The position numbers and the translations under genes are program-made. From an uncultured Elusimicrobiales bacterium (GTDB lineage: Bacteria; Elusimicrobiota; Elusimicrobia; Elusimicrobiales; Elusimicrobiaceae): a stretch of 64,000 bases of DNA. The first letter of the stretch is position 1. The number at the start of each line of letters is the position of its first letter. The notes below the pieces were generated by a model. That model had not been told where the DNA came from and made no database searches. It worked only from the letters and a program-made list of their open reading frames with translations. The stretch covers positions 40,413 to 104,412 of the forward strand of contig CAKUMH010000007.1 of assembly GCA_934667625.1 (NCBI GenBank), given 5' to 3'. This document shows, in pieces, positions 43,296 to 51,288 of the stretch.

Positions 43296-43318
43296 AAATG
43301 GTGGGCAGTACGGGATTT
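43296..43318 (-). repeat. Duplicated 3' end of tRNA-Val (att-like fragment)
   Basis: 23 bases matching 43513-43535 with one mismatch. They cover the encoded CCA, the acceptor 3' strand and part of the T arm of tRNA-Val. The rest of the tRNA is missing. This is the usual trace of integrase action at a tRNA gene or of partial duplication. Confidence 0.7.
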
Positions 43319-43464
43319 GCCTTCCGGTAAAATTTCTGACGAAATTTTCCTGCAGGCCGGGCTCGCGGTTTTTGCCTTGTGCGCAGAGGAACAAGATAAG
43401 CGCACAAACAAAAACATCGCTGCGCCTTTCAAATCCTGCCGTAACACCAAGAAGTTGGTGTTAC
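43299..43464. repeat. Structured element rich in inverted repeats between tRNA-Val and the PerM gene
   Basis: Within 166 bases are three perfect inverted repeats: AAAATTTC-TGAC-GAAATTTT (43329-43348), TTGTGCGC/GCGCACAA (43377-43384, 43400-43407; extended outward by GTTTTTG/CAAAAAC with small bulges) and GTAACACC/GGTGTTAC (43441-43448, 43457-43464). GGATTTG (43313-43319) can pair with CAAATCC (43430-43436). The whole looks like one long folded unit with tRNA-like ends. No convincing ORF. Confidence 0.5.
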
Positions 43465-43480
43465 TCCTGCCCATAACGGC

Positions 43481-43510
43481 AAAAAAATACCCCCGACTAG
43501 TGGGGGTATT
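43481..43510 (-). terminator. Terminator of tRNA-Val
   Basis: Minus strand: AATACCCCC / GGGGGTATT stem with 7-base loop followed by seven T, 6 bases past the tRNA CCA. Confidence 0.9.
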
Positions 43511-43515
43511 CTAAA

Positions 43516-43590
43516 TGGTGGGCAGTACAGGATTTGAACCTGTGACCTTTCGCGTGTGAGGCGAACGCGCTACCGCTGCGCCAACTGCCC
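43516..43590 (-). tRNA. tRNA-Val (CAC)
   Basis: 75 nt including an encoded CCA. Acceptor GGGCAGT pairs with ACTGCCC. The anticodon stem TTCGC/GCGAA holds the loop CTCACAC, anticodon CAC. The T arm is GGTTCAAAT-type. A promoter lies upstream. Confidence 0.95.
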
Positions 43591-43606
43591 GAAATCGTGT
43601 ACATCT

Positions 43607-43635
43607 ATTATAACAATTTCCGGCGGTGTTTGAAA
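43607..43635 (-). promoter_or_regulatory. tRNA-Val promoter
   Basis: Minus strand: -35 TTTCAA (plus 43630-43635), 17-base spacer, -10 TATAAT (plus 43607-43612). The gene-free stretch on to 43791 holds otherwise only an AT-rich promoter-like region for marC and a small CTGCTT/AAGCAG hairpin near 43750. Confidence 0.7.
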
Positions 43636-43791
43636 AGTTTTCTTTTTCTTCCGACGGAGCTTTCTTGTCTGCGCATTACTTGTGTCTTGGGGGAGTGTTC
43701 GCGCGGGTCTTTATTTTATATACTATAAAAAGAGTCAAAACTGTCTGCTTTTTAAGCAGGCAATTTTTCATTTAAGGAGCTAATTACAAGT

Positions 43792-44478
43792 ATGGATTGG
43801 AGTTTGCTGGTCAACGCGTTTATCGCTACGCTGGCTATTTTGAACCCCATCGGCAATATGCCGATCTTTTTGGAACACGTGGAAAACGAAACACCCAAAG
43901 TGCAGCGGGTAGTATCGCTGTTAATGGCGCTGTCCATTTTCATCATGCTGACCGTATTTTTTATTTTTGGCAGCAAAATCCTCACCGTTTTTGGTATTAC
44001 CATTCCGGCCTTTAGGTTGGCGGGTTCCATTATTTTGCTTGGGGTAGGGATGCGCATGTTACAGGGTAAATCCAAATTTGACCGTAACGGCATTGAAACC
44101 GCAGCGGCCAAGGGCAACACCTTTGACCAAGCCCGCACCAGCTTAAGCCACATTATGGTGCCGGTGGCCATGCCGCTATTTATCGGGCCCGGTTCTATTA
44201 CCACGGTAGTTTTGTATGCGGAAAAAATCACCACCTTCCCGATGGCGGTGATGATGATTTTGGTGCTGTTTTTATGCTCGGCGGCGGTGGGGTGCGTGCT
44301 GTTGGCGTCGCGTTACTTGTTTAATAAAATCGGCCCAAACGGAACACAAATTGTTATCCGTTTTATGGGGATGATTTTGTGCGCTATTGCCATGCAGTTT
44401 ATGATTGACGGCGTGGGCCAGCTTTTGCCCGGGGTGCTGGATTCCACCTTCACGCACGTGGCTGCAAACGTAAAATAA
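43792..44478 (+). CDS. MarC family integral membrane protein
   Basis: 228 aa, six predicted spans. N-terminal FIATLAILNPIGNMPIFL and the middle MVPVAMPLFIGPGSITTVVLYA carry the repeated NP/GP motifs of the MarC (UPF0056) family. Its function is unsettled even in E. coli. AAGGAG is 12 bases before the ATG, longer than usual. Confidence 0.92.
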   Translation: MDWSLLVNAFIATLAILNPIGNMPIFLEHVENETPKVQRVVSLLMALSIFIMLTVFFIFGSKILTVFGITIPAFRLAGSIILLGVGMRMLQGKSKFDRNGIETAAAKGNTFDQARTSLSHIMVPVAMPLFIGPGSITTVVLYAEKITTFPMAVMMILVLFLCSAAVGCVLLASRYLFNKIGPNGTQIVIRFMGMILCAIAMQFMIDGVGQLLPGVLDSTFTHVAANVK

Positions 44479-44492
44479 ATTTTTAAGTCATG

Positions 44493-44518
44493 GGGGCGGC
44501 TTCGGCCGCCCTTTTTTT
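44493..44518 (+). terminator. Terminator after marC
   Basis: GGGCGGC-TTCG-GCCGCCC with a stable UUCG tetraloop and seven T. Confidence 0.93.
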
Positions 44519-44542
44519 ATGGCTTTGAGGTAAAATAAAACT

Positions 44543-46558
44543 ATGGGGCTTTTTAAACTTGTATCCAATTTTAAACCGGCGGGCGACCAGCCCAAGGCCA
44601 TTGATGCCTTAACAAACGGGGTGCTGGAAGGGCATTCCCGTCAGACGCTGCTAGGGGTGACGGGATCTGGCAAGACCTTTACCATGGCCAACGTGATTAA
44701 CCGTTTGAACCGGCCGACGCTGATTTTGTCGCCGAACAAGGTGTTGGCTGCCCAGCTATACGGCGAGTTTAAACAGTTTTTCCCGGAGAATGCTGTAGAG
44801 TATTTTATCTCTTACTACGATTACTACCAGCCGGAAGCCTATATTCCGCAAACGGATACATATATTGAAAAGGACTCCGCCGTCAACGACCACATAGACA
44901 AATTGCGTTTAAAAGCTACTACTTCCCTGGTAACGCGCCGGGATGTGATTGTGGTGGCGTCCGTTTCCTGCATTTACAACATTGGCTCGCCGGACAGCTT
45001 TCGCGAAATGCGTATCTATGTTAAAAAAGGTGCCGAAATGACGCGTTCCCAGCTTTCCGGCCGGTTGATTAAAATCCAATACCACCGGGATGAAATGGAA
45101 TTTACCTCGGGTAATTTTCGTATGCGCGGCCCGTATACGGACATTATGACGCCCTACAGCCAAAACGCCTTGCGCGTGGAGATTGCAGGCAAAACTATTT
45201 CGCACATATACGAAATTCATCCCATTACGGGCAATGTGCTAGCCGAGCTGGAGGAGGCCTGGATTTACCCCGCCAAGCACTTTGTGGCCACGGATGAGGA
45301 CACACAAAACGCTATTGACGACATTCGCCGCGATTTGGAAATCCGCCACGCACAGCTTTTGTCTATGGGAAAAGAACTGGAAGCGTACCGCTTAAAACAG
45401 CGGACCGAGTACGATTTGGAAATGCTGCAACAAGCTGGTTTTTGCCCCGGGATTGAAAACTATTCCCGCTACATGGACGGCCGAAAACCGGGCGAGCGCC
45501 CTTCCTGTTTATTGGATTATTTTAAACGTTATGACGATTTTTTGATGATGGTGGACGAATCTCACGTGGCACTGCCGCAAGTGCGCGGCATGTTCAACGG
45601 AGACCGCGCCCGTAAACAAATGTTGGTGGATTTTGGCTTCCGGTTGCCGTCTGCGCTGGATAACCGTCCGCTCAAGTTTGACGAATTTGAAAAATTACTG
45701 CCGTCCACTATTTTTGTTTCGGCTACGCCCGGACCATACGAGCTGACCGTAAGCGGAAACAACATTGTGGAACAGGTCATTCGTCCGACGGGGCTGGTGG
45801 ATCCGAAGGTTACCTTGCACCCCACGGCAGGACAGATTGACCACTTGGTGGATAAAATAAACGAGCACAAGGCCCGCGGGGAACGCACGTTAGTGCTGGC
45901 GCTGACCAAAAAAACGGCGGAAGATTTAAGCACCTACTTTACGGAAAAGAACATCAAAACGCGCTATTTGCATTCCGACATTGAATCCTTGGAGCGCGTA
46001 GAAATTTTAAAACAGTTCCGCCAAGGCAAGTTTGATGTGCTGGTGGGGATCAACCTGCTGCGTGAAGGAATTGATATCCCGCAGGTAGGCTTGGTGGCGA
46101 TTTTAGGCGCGGACAACGAGGGGTTCCTGCGTAATACGACCACGCTAATTCAAATTTCCGGTCGTGCCGCCCGCAACGCGGATGGGGAAGTAATCTTATA
46201 TGCCGACCGTAAAACGGACTCCATTAAGTATGCCCTTAACGAGATGAACCGCCGCCGGCAATTACAGGAGGCGTACAACAAAGAACATCACATTACGCCT
46301 AAGACCATTCAAAAGGCAGAGGTGGAGCTAAAAGAATTTGAACAGCAAACCAAAACCAGCGCGTTTGGCATTTTAAGCCAAACCCTGCCGGAACCGACGC
46401 TGAAAAATATTTCCTCGGTGGAAAAGGACATTGAAGCCCAAATGCTGCAGGCGGCCGAAGCGCTTAACTTTGAACTGGCAGCGGAGTTGCGTGACCGGTT
46501 GTACGAACTGAAACAAATGCACGTAAAGGGTGTTGGGAAACGGCGGACGAAAGCATAA
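44543..46558 (+). CDS. uvrB: Excinuclease ABC subunit B
   Basis: 671 aa. Damage-recognition helicase of nucleotide excision repair. Walker A GVTGSGKTFTMA, beta-hairpin YYDYYQPEAYIPQTDTYI, DEAD-like VDESHVALPQ, helicase motif V/VI LREGIDIPQVGLV and QISGRAARN, and a C-terminal UVR motif (EKDIEAQMLQAAEALNFELA). TAAAAT (44531-44536) ends 6 bases before the ATG and no Shine-Dalgarno is visible, so the mRNA may be leaderless. Confidence 0.97.
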   Translation: MGLFKLVSNFKPAGDQPKAIDALTNGVLEGHSRQTLLGVTGSGKTFTMANVINRLNRPTLILSPNKVLAAQLYGEFKQFFPENAVEYFISYYDYYQPEAYIPQTDTYIEKDSAVNDHIDKLRLKATTSLVTRRDVIVVASVSCIYNIGSPDSFREMRIYVKKGAEMTRSQLSGRLIKIQYHRDEMEFTSGNFRMRGPYTDIMTPYSQNALRVEIAGKTISHIYEIHPITGNVLAELEEAWIYPAKHFVATDEDTQNAIDDIRRDLEIRHAQLLSMGKELEAYRLKQRTEYDLEMLQQAGFCPGIENYSRYMDGRKPGERPSCLLDYFKRYDDFLMMVDESHVALPQVRGMFNGDRARKQMLVDFGFRLPSALDNRPLKFDEFEKLLPSTIFVSATPGPYELTVSGNNIVEQVIRPTGLVDPKVTLHPTAGQIDHLVDKINEHKARGERTLVLALTKKTAEDLSTYFTEKNIKTRYLHSDIESLERVEILKQFRQGKFDVLVGINLLREGIDIPQVGLVAILGADNEGFLRNTTTLIQISGRAARNADGEVILYADRKTDSIKYALNEMNRRRQLQEAYNKEHHITPKTIQKAEVELKEFEQQTKTSAFGILSQTLPEPTLKNISSVEKDIEAQMLQAAEALNFELAAELRDRLYELKQMHVKGVGKRRTKA

Positions 46559-46576
46559 AATTGGTAGAATAAATAT

Positions 46577-47152
46577 ATGCAAGAATGTACAATCCCTTTG
46601 AAAGCTGTAACAAAAGTAGTTGGTTTGGAAAGTGTAGACAGCACGCAAACCGTGGCGTCCGCTTTGGCGCTGCAAGGCGCGCAAGACGGTACGCTGGTGC
46701 TGGCGTGTGAGCAGACTGCCGGGCTATGCCGGGACGGAAAGCCCTTTTCTGCGGCGGAGGGCGGCGTGTATTTTACGCTTATTTTACGGCCCGAAAACCC
46801 GCTTGCCAAACCGGAGGACCTTTGTGCCCAAACGGCCGAAGCTGTGGCCGAAACGGTGGCTGATATTTTTGGAATCAAAACCAAAACCCATGGCGAGGGT
46901 GATGTGCTGGCGTGGTCGCCCAAAAAACATGCCTATAAAAAATTGACGGGTGTCTGGGTGCAGCCACTGCAAAAAGATTGCCTGTTGGTAGGAGTGGGCA
47001 TTCACGTCAACGACCGTTTGTCCGCCAAAGCCAAGGATACGGACGTTACGTTAAAGCAGCTCATTGGTGCCGAGACGAGCAAGGAATTATTCTTGGATGA
47101 AATTTTAAATGCCTTTTTCAAGCGGTACGCCTATTGGCTGTGTGCCCGTTAA
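46577..47152 (+). CDS. BirA-like biotin ligase domain protein, active-site motifs altered
   Basis: 191 aa. The order of motifs fits the catalytic domain of biotin-protein ligase: DSTQT (usual DSTN), QTAG, GGVYFTLILRP, VGVGIHVN. The two key motifs are changed. GRGR after QTAG reads LCRDG, and KWPND reads HGEGD. There is no N-terminal HTH. This may be an inactive or re-purposed paralogue, or the match may be to another LplA/BirA-fold enzyme. TAGAAT (46565-46570) ends 6 bases before the ATG, suggesting a leaderless message. Confidence 0.6.
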   Translation: MQECTIPLKAVTKVVGLESVDSTQTVASALALQGAQDGTLVLACEQTAGLCRDGKPFSAAEGGVYFTLILRPENPLAKPEDLCAQTAEAVAETVADIFGIKTKTHGEGDVLAWSPKKHAYKKLTGVWVQPLQKDCLLVGVGIHVNDRLSAKAKDTDVTLKQLIGAETSKELFLDEILNAFFKRYAYWLCAR

Positions 47153-47166
47153 GTCTTTAAGTATGT

Positions 47167-47202
47167 AAAAACCCCGGCTTACAAATAAGCCGGGGTTTTT
47201 AT
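47167..47202. terminator. Bidirectional terminator between the BirA-like gene and the response regulator
   Basis: A long stem AAACCCCGGCTTA / TAAGCCGGGGTTT with A run left and T run right. Confidence 0.92.
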
Positions 47203-47215
47203 CTGTTTGATAAAA

Positions 47216-47581
47216 TTAATCGCCGATAGCTTGTTTCACCTTGGCAACAAACTCTGTCAAAGCAAAGGGTTTGGAGCAGAAGCTTTTTACCTGCGGGTAG
47301 GGGACGAACATTTTTTCCGATTCCACCAGCGCCGAGGTGACAATCACCGGGGTGGAGGAGAGCATTTCATCCTCGCCCATAATTTTGACGATGCTTGCCC
47401 CATCCAAGCCGGGGAGCATAACGTCCAAAATAACCAAATGCGGGTGCACCTTCTTCATTGCGGCGATAGCGTCGCGGCCTGTTTGGCAGGAGTGGACCTC
47501 GTATCCTTCGCGGGCGAGAACAAGGGTTAATAAATCAATGATACTGGCTTCGTCTTCTACAATTAAAATTCTTTTTTTCAT
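47216..47581 (-). CDS. Single-domain response regulator (CheY-like receiver)
   Basis: 121 aa, receiver domain only. Acidic pocket E9-D10-E11, phospho-acceptor D53 (VILDVMLPG), T82-S83 (VIVTSA) and K104 (CSKPF). No output domain, so it acts by protein-protein contact or as a phosphorelay step. No histidine kinase is nearby. Its TATAAT (plus 47606-47611) overlaps the tilS -10 on the other strand. Confidence 0.9.
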   Translation of the reverse strand: MKKRILIVEDEASIIDLLTLVLAREGYEVHSCQTGRDAIAAMKKVHPHLVILDVMLPGLDGASIVKIMGEDEMLSSTPVIVTSALVESEKMFVPYPQVKSFCSKPFALTEFVAKVKQAIGD

Positions 47582-47620
47582 ACTTTTTAAAATCCGTTAT
47601 TATTTATTATACTTTTTTAT

Positions 47621-48355
47621 ATGACAAAAAAAAGTTTTAACGCCTCCGTACTGCCGCGCATGCGTGCTTTTTCCGCCAAGTTGATTGGACGGAAGGATGC
47701 TGTTTTGGTGGGACTGAGCGGTGGGGCGGATTCGGTATGCCTGTTGCATTTTTTGCGGTATTTATCGTCGGAAAAACATTTTGCGCTGGGGGCGGTGCAT
47801 GTCAACCATGGTTTGCGCGGAAAAGAAGCCTTGGCGGACCAGCGGTTTTGCGAAAAAATTTGTAAAGCGTGGGATATTCCGCTTCTAATTCAAAAAACAA
47901 ATGCCAAAAAAGTGGCTGAAAAATTTAACTTAAGCCCAGAACACGGCGCCCGCAAGGCGCGTTATGACGCTTTTTTGCAGGCCGCCAAAAAATGGGGAGC
48001 CACCAAGCTGGCGCTGGCACATCATTTGGATGATCAGGCGGAAACCGTTTTACTAAACATGTTGCGGGGCACTAAAGTAAAGGGACTGGCCGGCATTCCG
48101 CTGCGCCGCCCATTAGGGAATAGCGTGGAGATTATCCGTCCTCTTTTGTGTGTTACACGTACCGAGGTGGAAACATATTTGCAAAACAATCATTTGACGC
48201 ACATTACGGATAAAACCAATTTTGACGAGGCCTTCACCCGCAACTGGATCCGCAATACACTTTTGCCGCTCCTAGAAACCAAACAACCGCAAATTAAAAA
48301 ACACTTAGCCCAAATGGCAGCGGAGGTAGAGGCTTTATTGGAGCGTGCAGAATAA
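47621..48355 (+). CDS. tilS: tRNA(Ile)-lysidine synthase, short form
   Basis: 244 aa. N-type ATP pyrophosphatase with the P-loop SGGADS (33-38), AVHVNHGLRG, KLALAHHLDDQAETVLLNMLRGT and FTRNWIRNTLLPLL. It puts lysidine on C34 of tRNA-Ile(CAU), which lets AUA be read. Only the core is present; the C-terminal substrate domains of the ~430-residue E. coli enzyme are absent, as in several phyla. TATACT (47608-47613) ends 7 bases before the ATG. Confidence 0.93.
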   Translation: MTKKSFNASVLPRMRAFSAKLIGRKDAVLVGLSGGADSVCLLHFLRYLSSEKHFALGAVHVNHGLRGKEALADQRFCEKICKAWDIPLLIQKTNAKKVAEKFNLSPEHGARKARYDAFLQAAKKWGATKLALAHHLDDQAETVLLNMLRGTKVKGLAGIPLRRPLGNSVEIIRPLLCVTRTEVETYLQNNHLTHITDKTNFDEAFTRNWIRNTLLPLLETKQPQIKKHLAQMAAEVEALLERAE

Positions 48356-48400
48356 CCGGTTTTTGTGACGGTTCTTTTGGCAATTTGATAGGATACTTAT

Positions 48401-49849
48401 ATGTCCAGCTATGTATTAGAGAAAGCCCGCGCCTGCGGTGTGCAAGTAACGGGGTTGACGTTTTCCTCCCGGGAAGTAGAGCCTGGGTTTGTATTTTTCG
48501 CCCTAAAAGGGGCGCATGTGGACGGGAATTTATTTATAGAAGAGGCCATTGCCCGCGGGGCCCGTGTGATCGTGTCCGCTTTCCCGGCGGGGCGGGAGTA
48601 TTCTGCGCTCTACATACAAACAGCGGATATAGACCGCGAAATGGCAGACGCCGCTTATGAATTTTATGGCCGTCCGTCGGATCATATGACGATGCTGGGC
48701 ATTACCGGCACGAAAGGGAAAACTTCTATTGCCTATTTGCTGGAATCTATTTTAAGGACTAATGGGGAAAAGGTGGGCGTGTTTGGCACGGTGAATTACC
48801 GCTCCAACGGCCATGTTTTATGTGCGGCGCCCAATACAACGCCCGCGGCTCTGCCGCTTTTTAAACGGTTGGCCCAAATGCGGCAGGACGGATGTAATGC
48901 AGTGGTGATGGAGGTTTCCTCCCACGCGTTGGAGCAACAACGGGTGCGCCACATTTGGTACGATACCGCCGTGTTTACCAACCTGCAGCGCGATCATTTG
49001 GACTACCACCACACCTTTGAAAACTATTTTAAAGCCAAACAAAAATTATTTGAAAACTTAGCTGATCCGGCCAACCAAAAACCAAATCGCACCGCTGTGA
49101 TTAATGCGGACGATCCATACGGCTGCCGTCTGGTGGAACAAGTAAAGGGGCGCGTGCACGTGGTTACTTATGGGATGAACACGGCGGCGGATTTTCAAGC
49201 GGACCGTGTACAGGAATTTTTGACGCATACCTCTTTTTGCATCAATGGCCGACCCATGCAGATTAACCTTTTGGGCCGCCACAATGTATACAATGCCTTG
49301 GCTGCCTATGCGGTGGCGCGGGTGAACGGCGTACCAGAGGAGGCTGCAGCAGCAGGACTTAAAGCTCTTTCGGGTGTTCCCGGGCGAATGGAGCGCATAG
49401 ACGTTGGGCAGAATTTTTTTGCCTTTGTGGATTTTGCCTATACGGATGAGGCCTTGCAGCGTGCCTTTGACACCTTAGAACCCTTCAAAAAAGGGCGGAT
49501 TTTGCTGGTGTTTGGCTGTGGCGGGCAACGGGACCGCACCAAACGGCCGCTTATGGGGAAAACGGCCTGCACGCGGGCGGATTATGTTTTTTTAACCAAC
49601 GACAACCCCCGCTGTGAGGATGAAAAACAGATTTTTAACGATATTTTGGCTGGCATGCAAGGCAAAACCAATTACGAGGTCGTGCCAGACCGGGCCGAGG
49701 CAATCTGCCGTGCCCTAACAAATGCCCATGCCCAAGATATTGTGCTGGTGGCAGGAAAGGGACACGAGGATTATCAAATCATCGGTACGGAAAAACGTCA
49801 CTTTTCCGATCAAGAAACGATTCGCACTTTTTTGCGGGGGAACCGGTAA
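48401..49849 (+). CDS. murE: UDP-MurNAc-tripeptide synthetase (meso-DAP adding type)
   Basis: 482 aa. Adds the third peptide residue to UDP-MurNAc-Ala-Glu. ATP loop GITGTKGKTSIAYLLE, carbamylated Lys region LQRDHLDYHHTFENYF, C-terminal VFGCGGQRDRTKRPLMG, and TNDNPRCED: the DNPR motif marks meso-diaminopimelate, not lysine. That agrees with the dap genes at 52701-55153. murD starts one base before its end (overlap in TAATG). Confidence 0.96.
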   Translation: MSSYVLEKARACGVQVTGLTFSSREVEPGFVFFALKGAHVDGNLFIEEAIARGARVIVSAFPAGREYSALYIQTADIDREMADAAYEFYGRPSDHMTMLGITGTKGKTSIAYLLESILRTNGEKVGVFGTVNYRSNGHVLCAAPNTTPAALPLFKRLAQMRQDGCNAVVMEVSSHALEQQRVRHIWYDTAVFTNLQRDHLDYHHTFENYFKAKQKLFENLADPANQKPNRTAVINADDPYGCRLVEQVKGRVHVVTYGMNTAADFQADRVQEFLTHTSFCINGRPMQINLLGRHNVYNALAAYAVARVNGVPEEAAAAGLKALSGVPGRMERIDVGQNFFAFVDFAYTDEALQRAFDTLEPFKKGRILLVFGCGGQRDRTKRPLMGKTACTRADYVFLTNDNPRCEDEKQIFNDILAGMQGKTNYEVVPDRAEAICRALTNAHAQDIVLVAGKGHEDYQIIGTEKRHFSDQETIRTFLRGNR

Positions 49850-51243
49850 TGTTTAAAAAAGAAAAATTTGCAGGGAAAAAAGCCTGTGTGTTAGGCCTGG
49901 GCAAAAGCGGGCGCGCCGTGGCACGCCTGCTGGCGCACCATGGTTTTAGCGTGCTAGTCAGCGAGGAGGCACCCGTTGCGCATGTGGAGTCTTTTGCTCT
50001 CCCGCCGGAGGTTCAGGTGGAAACGGGCGGGAATACGGAGCGTATTTTTGCCTGTGATTTTTGGGTCAAAAGCCCGGGGTTGTCCCCGCGGCACCCAGTG
50101 CTGGTAGAGGCTAAAAAACGCAAAATCCCCGTGTTTAGCGAGTTGGAAGTGGGCCTTGCCTTTATGCCCAAGCAGATGCGCGTGTTTGCCGTTACGGGCA
50201 CTAACGGAAAGACTACCACGACGGCCCTGTTGGGTGAAATTTTAAAGGAACAGACGCGGCAAACGGGTCACACGGTGCATGTTTGCGGCAATATCGGCTG
50301 CCCTGTTTCCTCTTGTGCAGATGCGGTAAAACCAGGGGATGATTTGGTTATTGAGGTCTCCAGTTACCAGCTGGAGGACAGCACGTATTTCCGCCCCCGC
50401 TTTGCCTGTATTTTGAATGTGACGCCGGATCATTTGGAGCACCACGGCGGCATGAAGAATTACATTAAAGCCAAAGGAAAGATTTTTAAAAATCAACGCG
50501 AAGGCGACGTTTTAGTGCTTAACGGGGCCGATATGGCTTGTGCGGAACTAGTGGAGAAGGCAAAAAGTGAGGTGTTGGCCTTTTCTACGCAGCCCAAACA
50601 TTTGCTTAAGACAGATGTATTTTTTGACGGGGATGAGCTGATTTTTAGTGAAGGTCACCAAATTCGTCCGCCGCACTTGAAAGGCATTCACAATGTGGAA
50701 AATGCTATGGCGGCGGCTTTAATGGCGTTGGCTGCGGGTGTACGGGCGGACGTAATTCAACGGGTGTTTGACCGTTTTGAAGCCATGGAACACCGTATTG
50801 AACAGTTTGCCTATCACCGTGGGGTGATTTACGTAAATGACTCTAAAGCGACAAATTTGGATTCCACCATTACCGCTCTTAAAAGTTTTGAAAAACGCCC
50901 CACCCTGTGGCTGATTTTGGGCGGGAGGGACAAAGGGGCCTCTTATGAGGTTCTTGTGCCCTATTTAAAGCAGTATTGCAAGCGTGTTTTGACCATTGGC
51001 GAGTCTATGGACAAAATTGAGCGCGAGTTACACGGGGAATTCCCGGTAACGCGATGTGGTACCTTGGAAAAGGCGGTGGAAACTGCCATGGCAGGTGCCA
51101 AAAAGGGAGATACGGTTATCCTTTCCCCAGCTTGTTCCAGTTTTGACCAGTTTAAGGATTTTGAGCAGCGTGGCAAAATTTTTAAGCGATTGGTAGATGC
51201 GCGTATTTTTAAAGAACGTACAGAAAAAAATAAAACAAAGTAA
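49849..51243 (+). CDS. murD: UDP-MurNAc-L-Ala-D-Glu ligase
   Basis: 464 aa. N-terminal VLGLGKSGRAVARLL, ATP loop VTGTNGKTTTTALLG, LNVTPDHLEHHGGMKNYIKAK, and C-terminal YVNDSKATNLDSTITAL, LILGGRDKGA, LSPACSSFDQFKDFEQRG, all diagnostic of MurD. It adds D-Glu, the step before MurE. The two genes form a small plus-strand operon facing murC. Confidence 0.97.
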   Translation: MFKKEKFAGKKACVLGLGKSGRAVARLLAHHGFSVLVSEEAPVAHVESFALPPEVQVETGGNTERIFACDFWVKSPGLSPRHPVLVEAKKRKIPVFSELEVGLAFMPKQMRVFAVTGTNGKTTTTALLGEILKEQTRQTGHTVHVCGNIGCPVSSCADAVKPGDDLVIEVSSYQLEDSTYFRPRFACILNVTPDHLEHHGGMKNYIKAKGKIFKNQREGDVLVLNGADMACAELVEKAKSEVLAFSTQPKHLLKTDVFFDGDELIFSEGHQIRPPHLKGIHNVENAMAAALMALAAGVRADVIQRVFDRFEAMEHRIEQFAYHRGVIYVNDSKATNLDSTITALKSFEKRPTLWLILGGRDKGASYEVLVPYLKQYCKRVLTIGESMDKIERELHGEFPVTRCGTLEKAVETAMAGAKKGDTVILSPACSSFDQFKDFEQRGKIFKRLVDARIFKERTEKNKTK

Positions 51244-51245
51244 AC

Positions 51246-51276
51246 AAAAAAAGGCCCCACAACATGGGGCCTTTTT
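51246..51276. terminator. Bidirectional terminator between murD and murC
   Basis: AAGGCCCCA / TGGGGCCTT stem, A run left, T run right. Confidence 0.92.
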
Positions 51277-51288
51277 AGTGATGTAATT

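Noticed and set aside
43208..43474. Minus-strand frame of 88 codons between tRNA-Val and the PerM gene
   Set aside because: Covers terminators, the tRNA fragment and inverted repeats; better explained as structured non-coding DNA.
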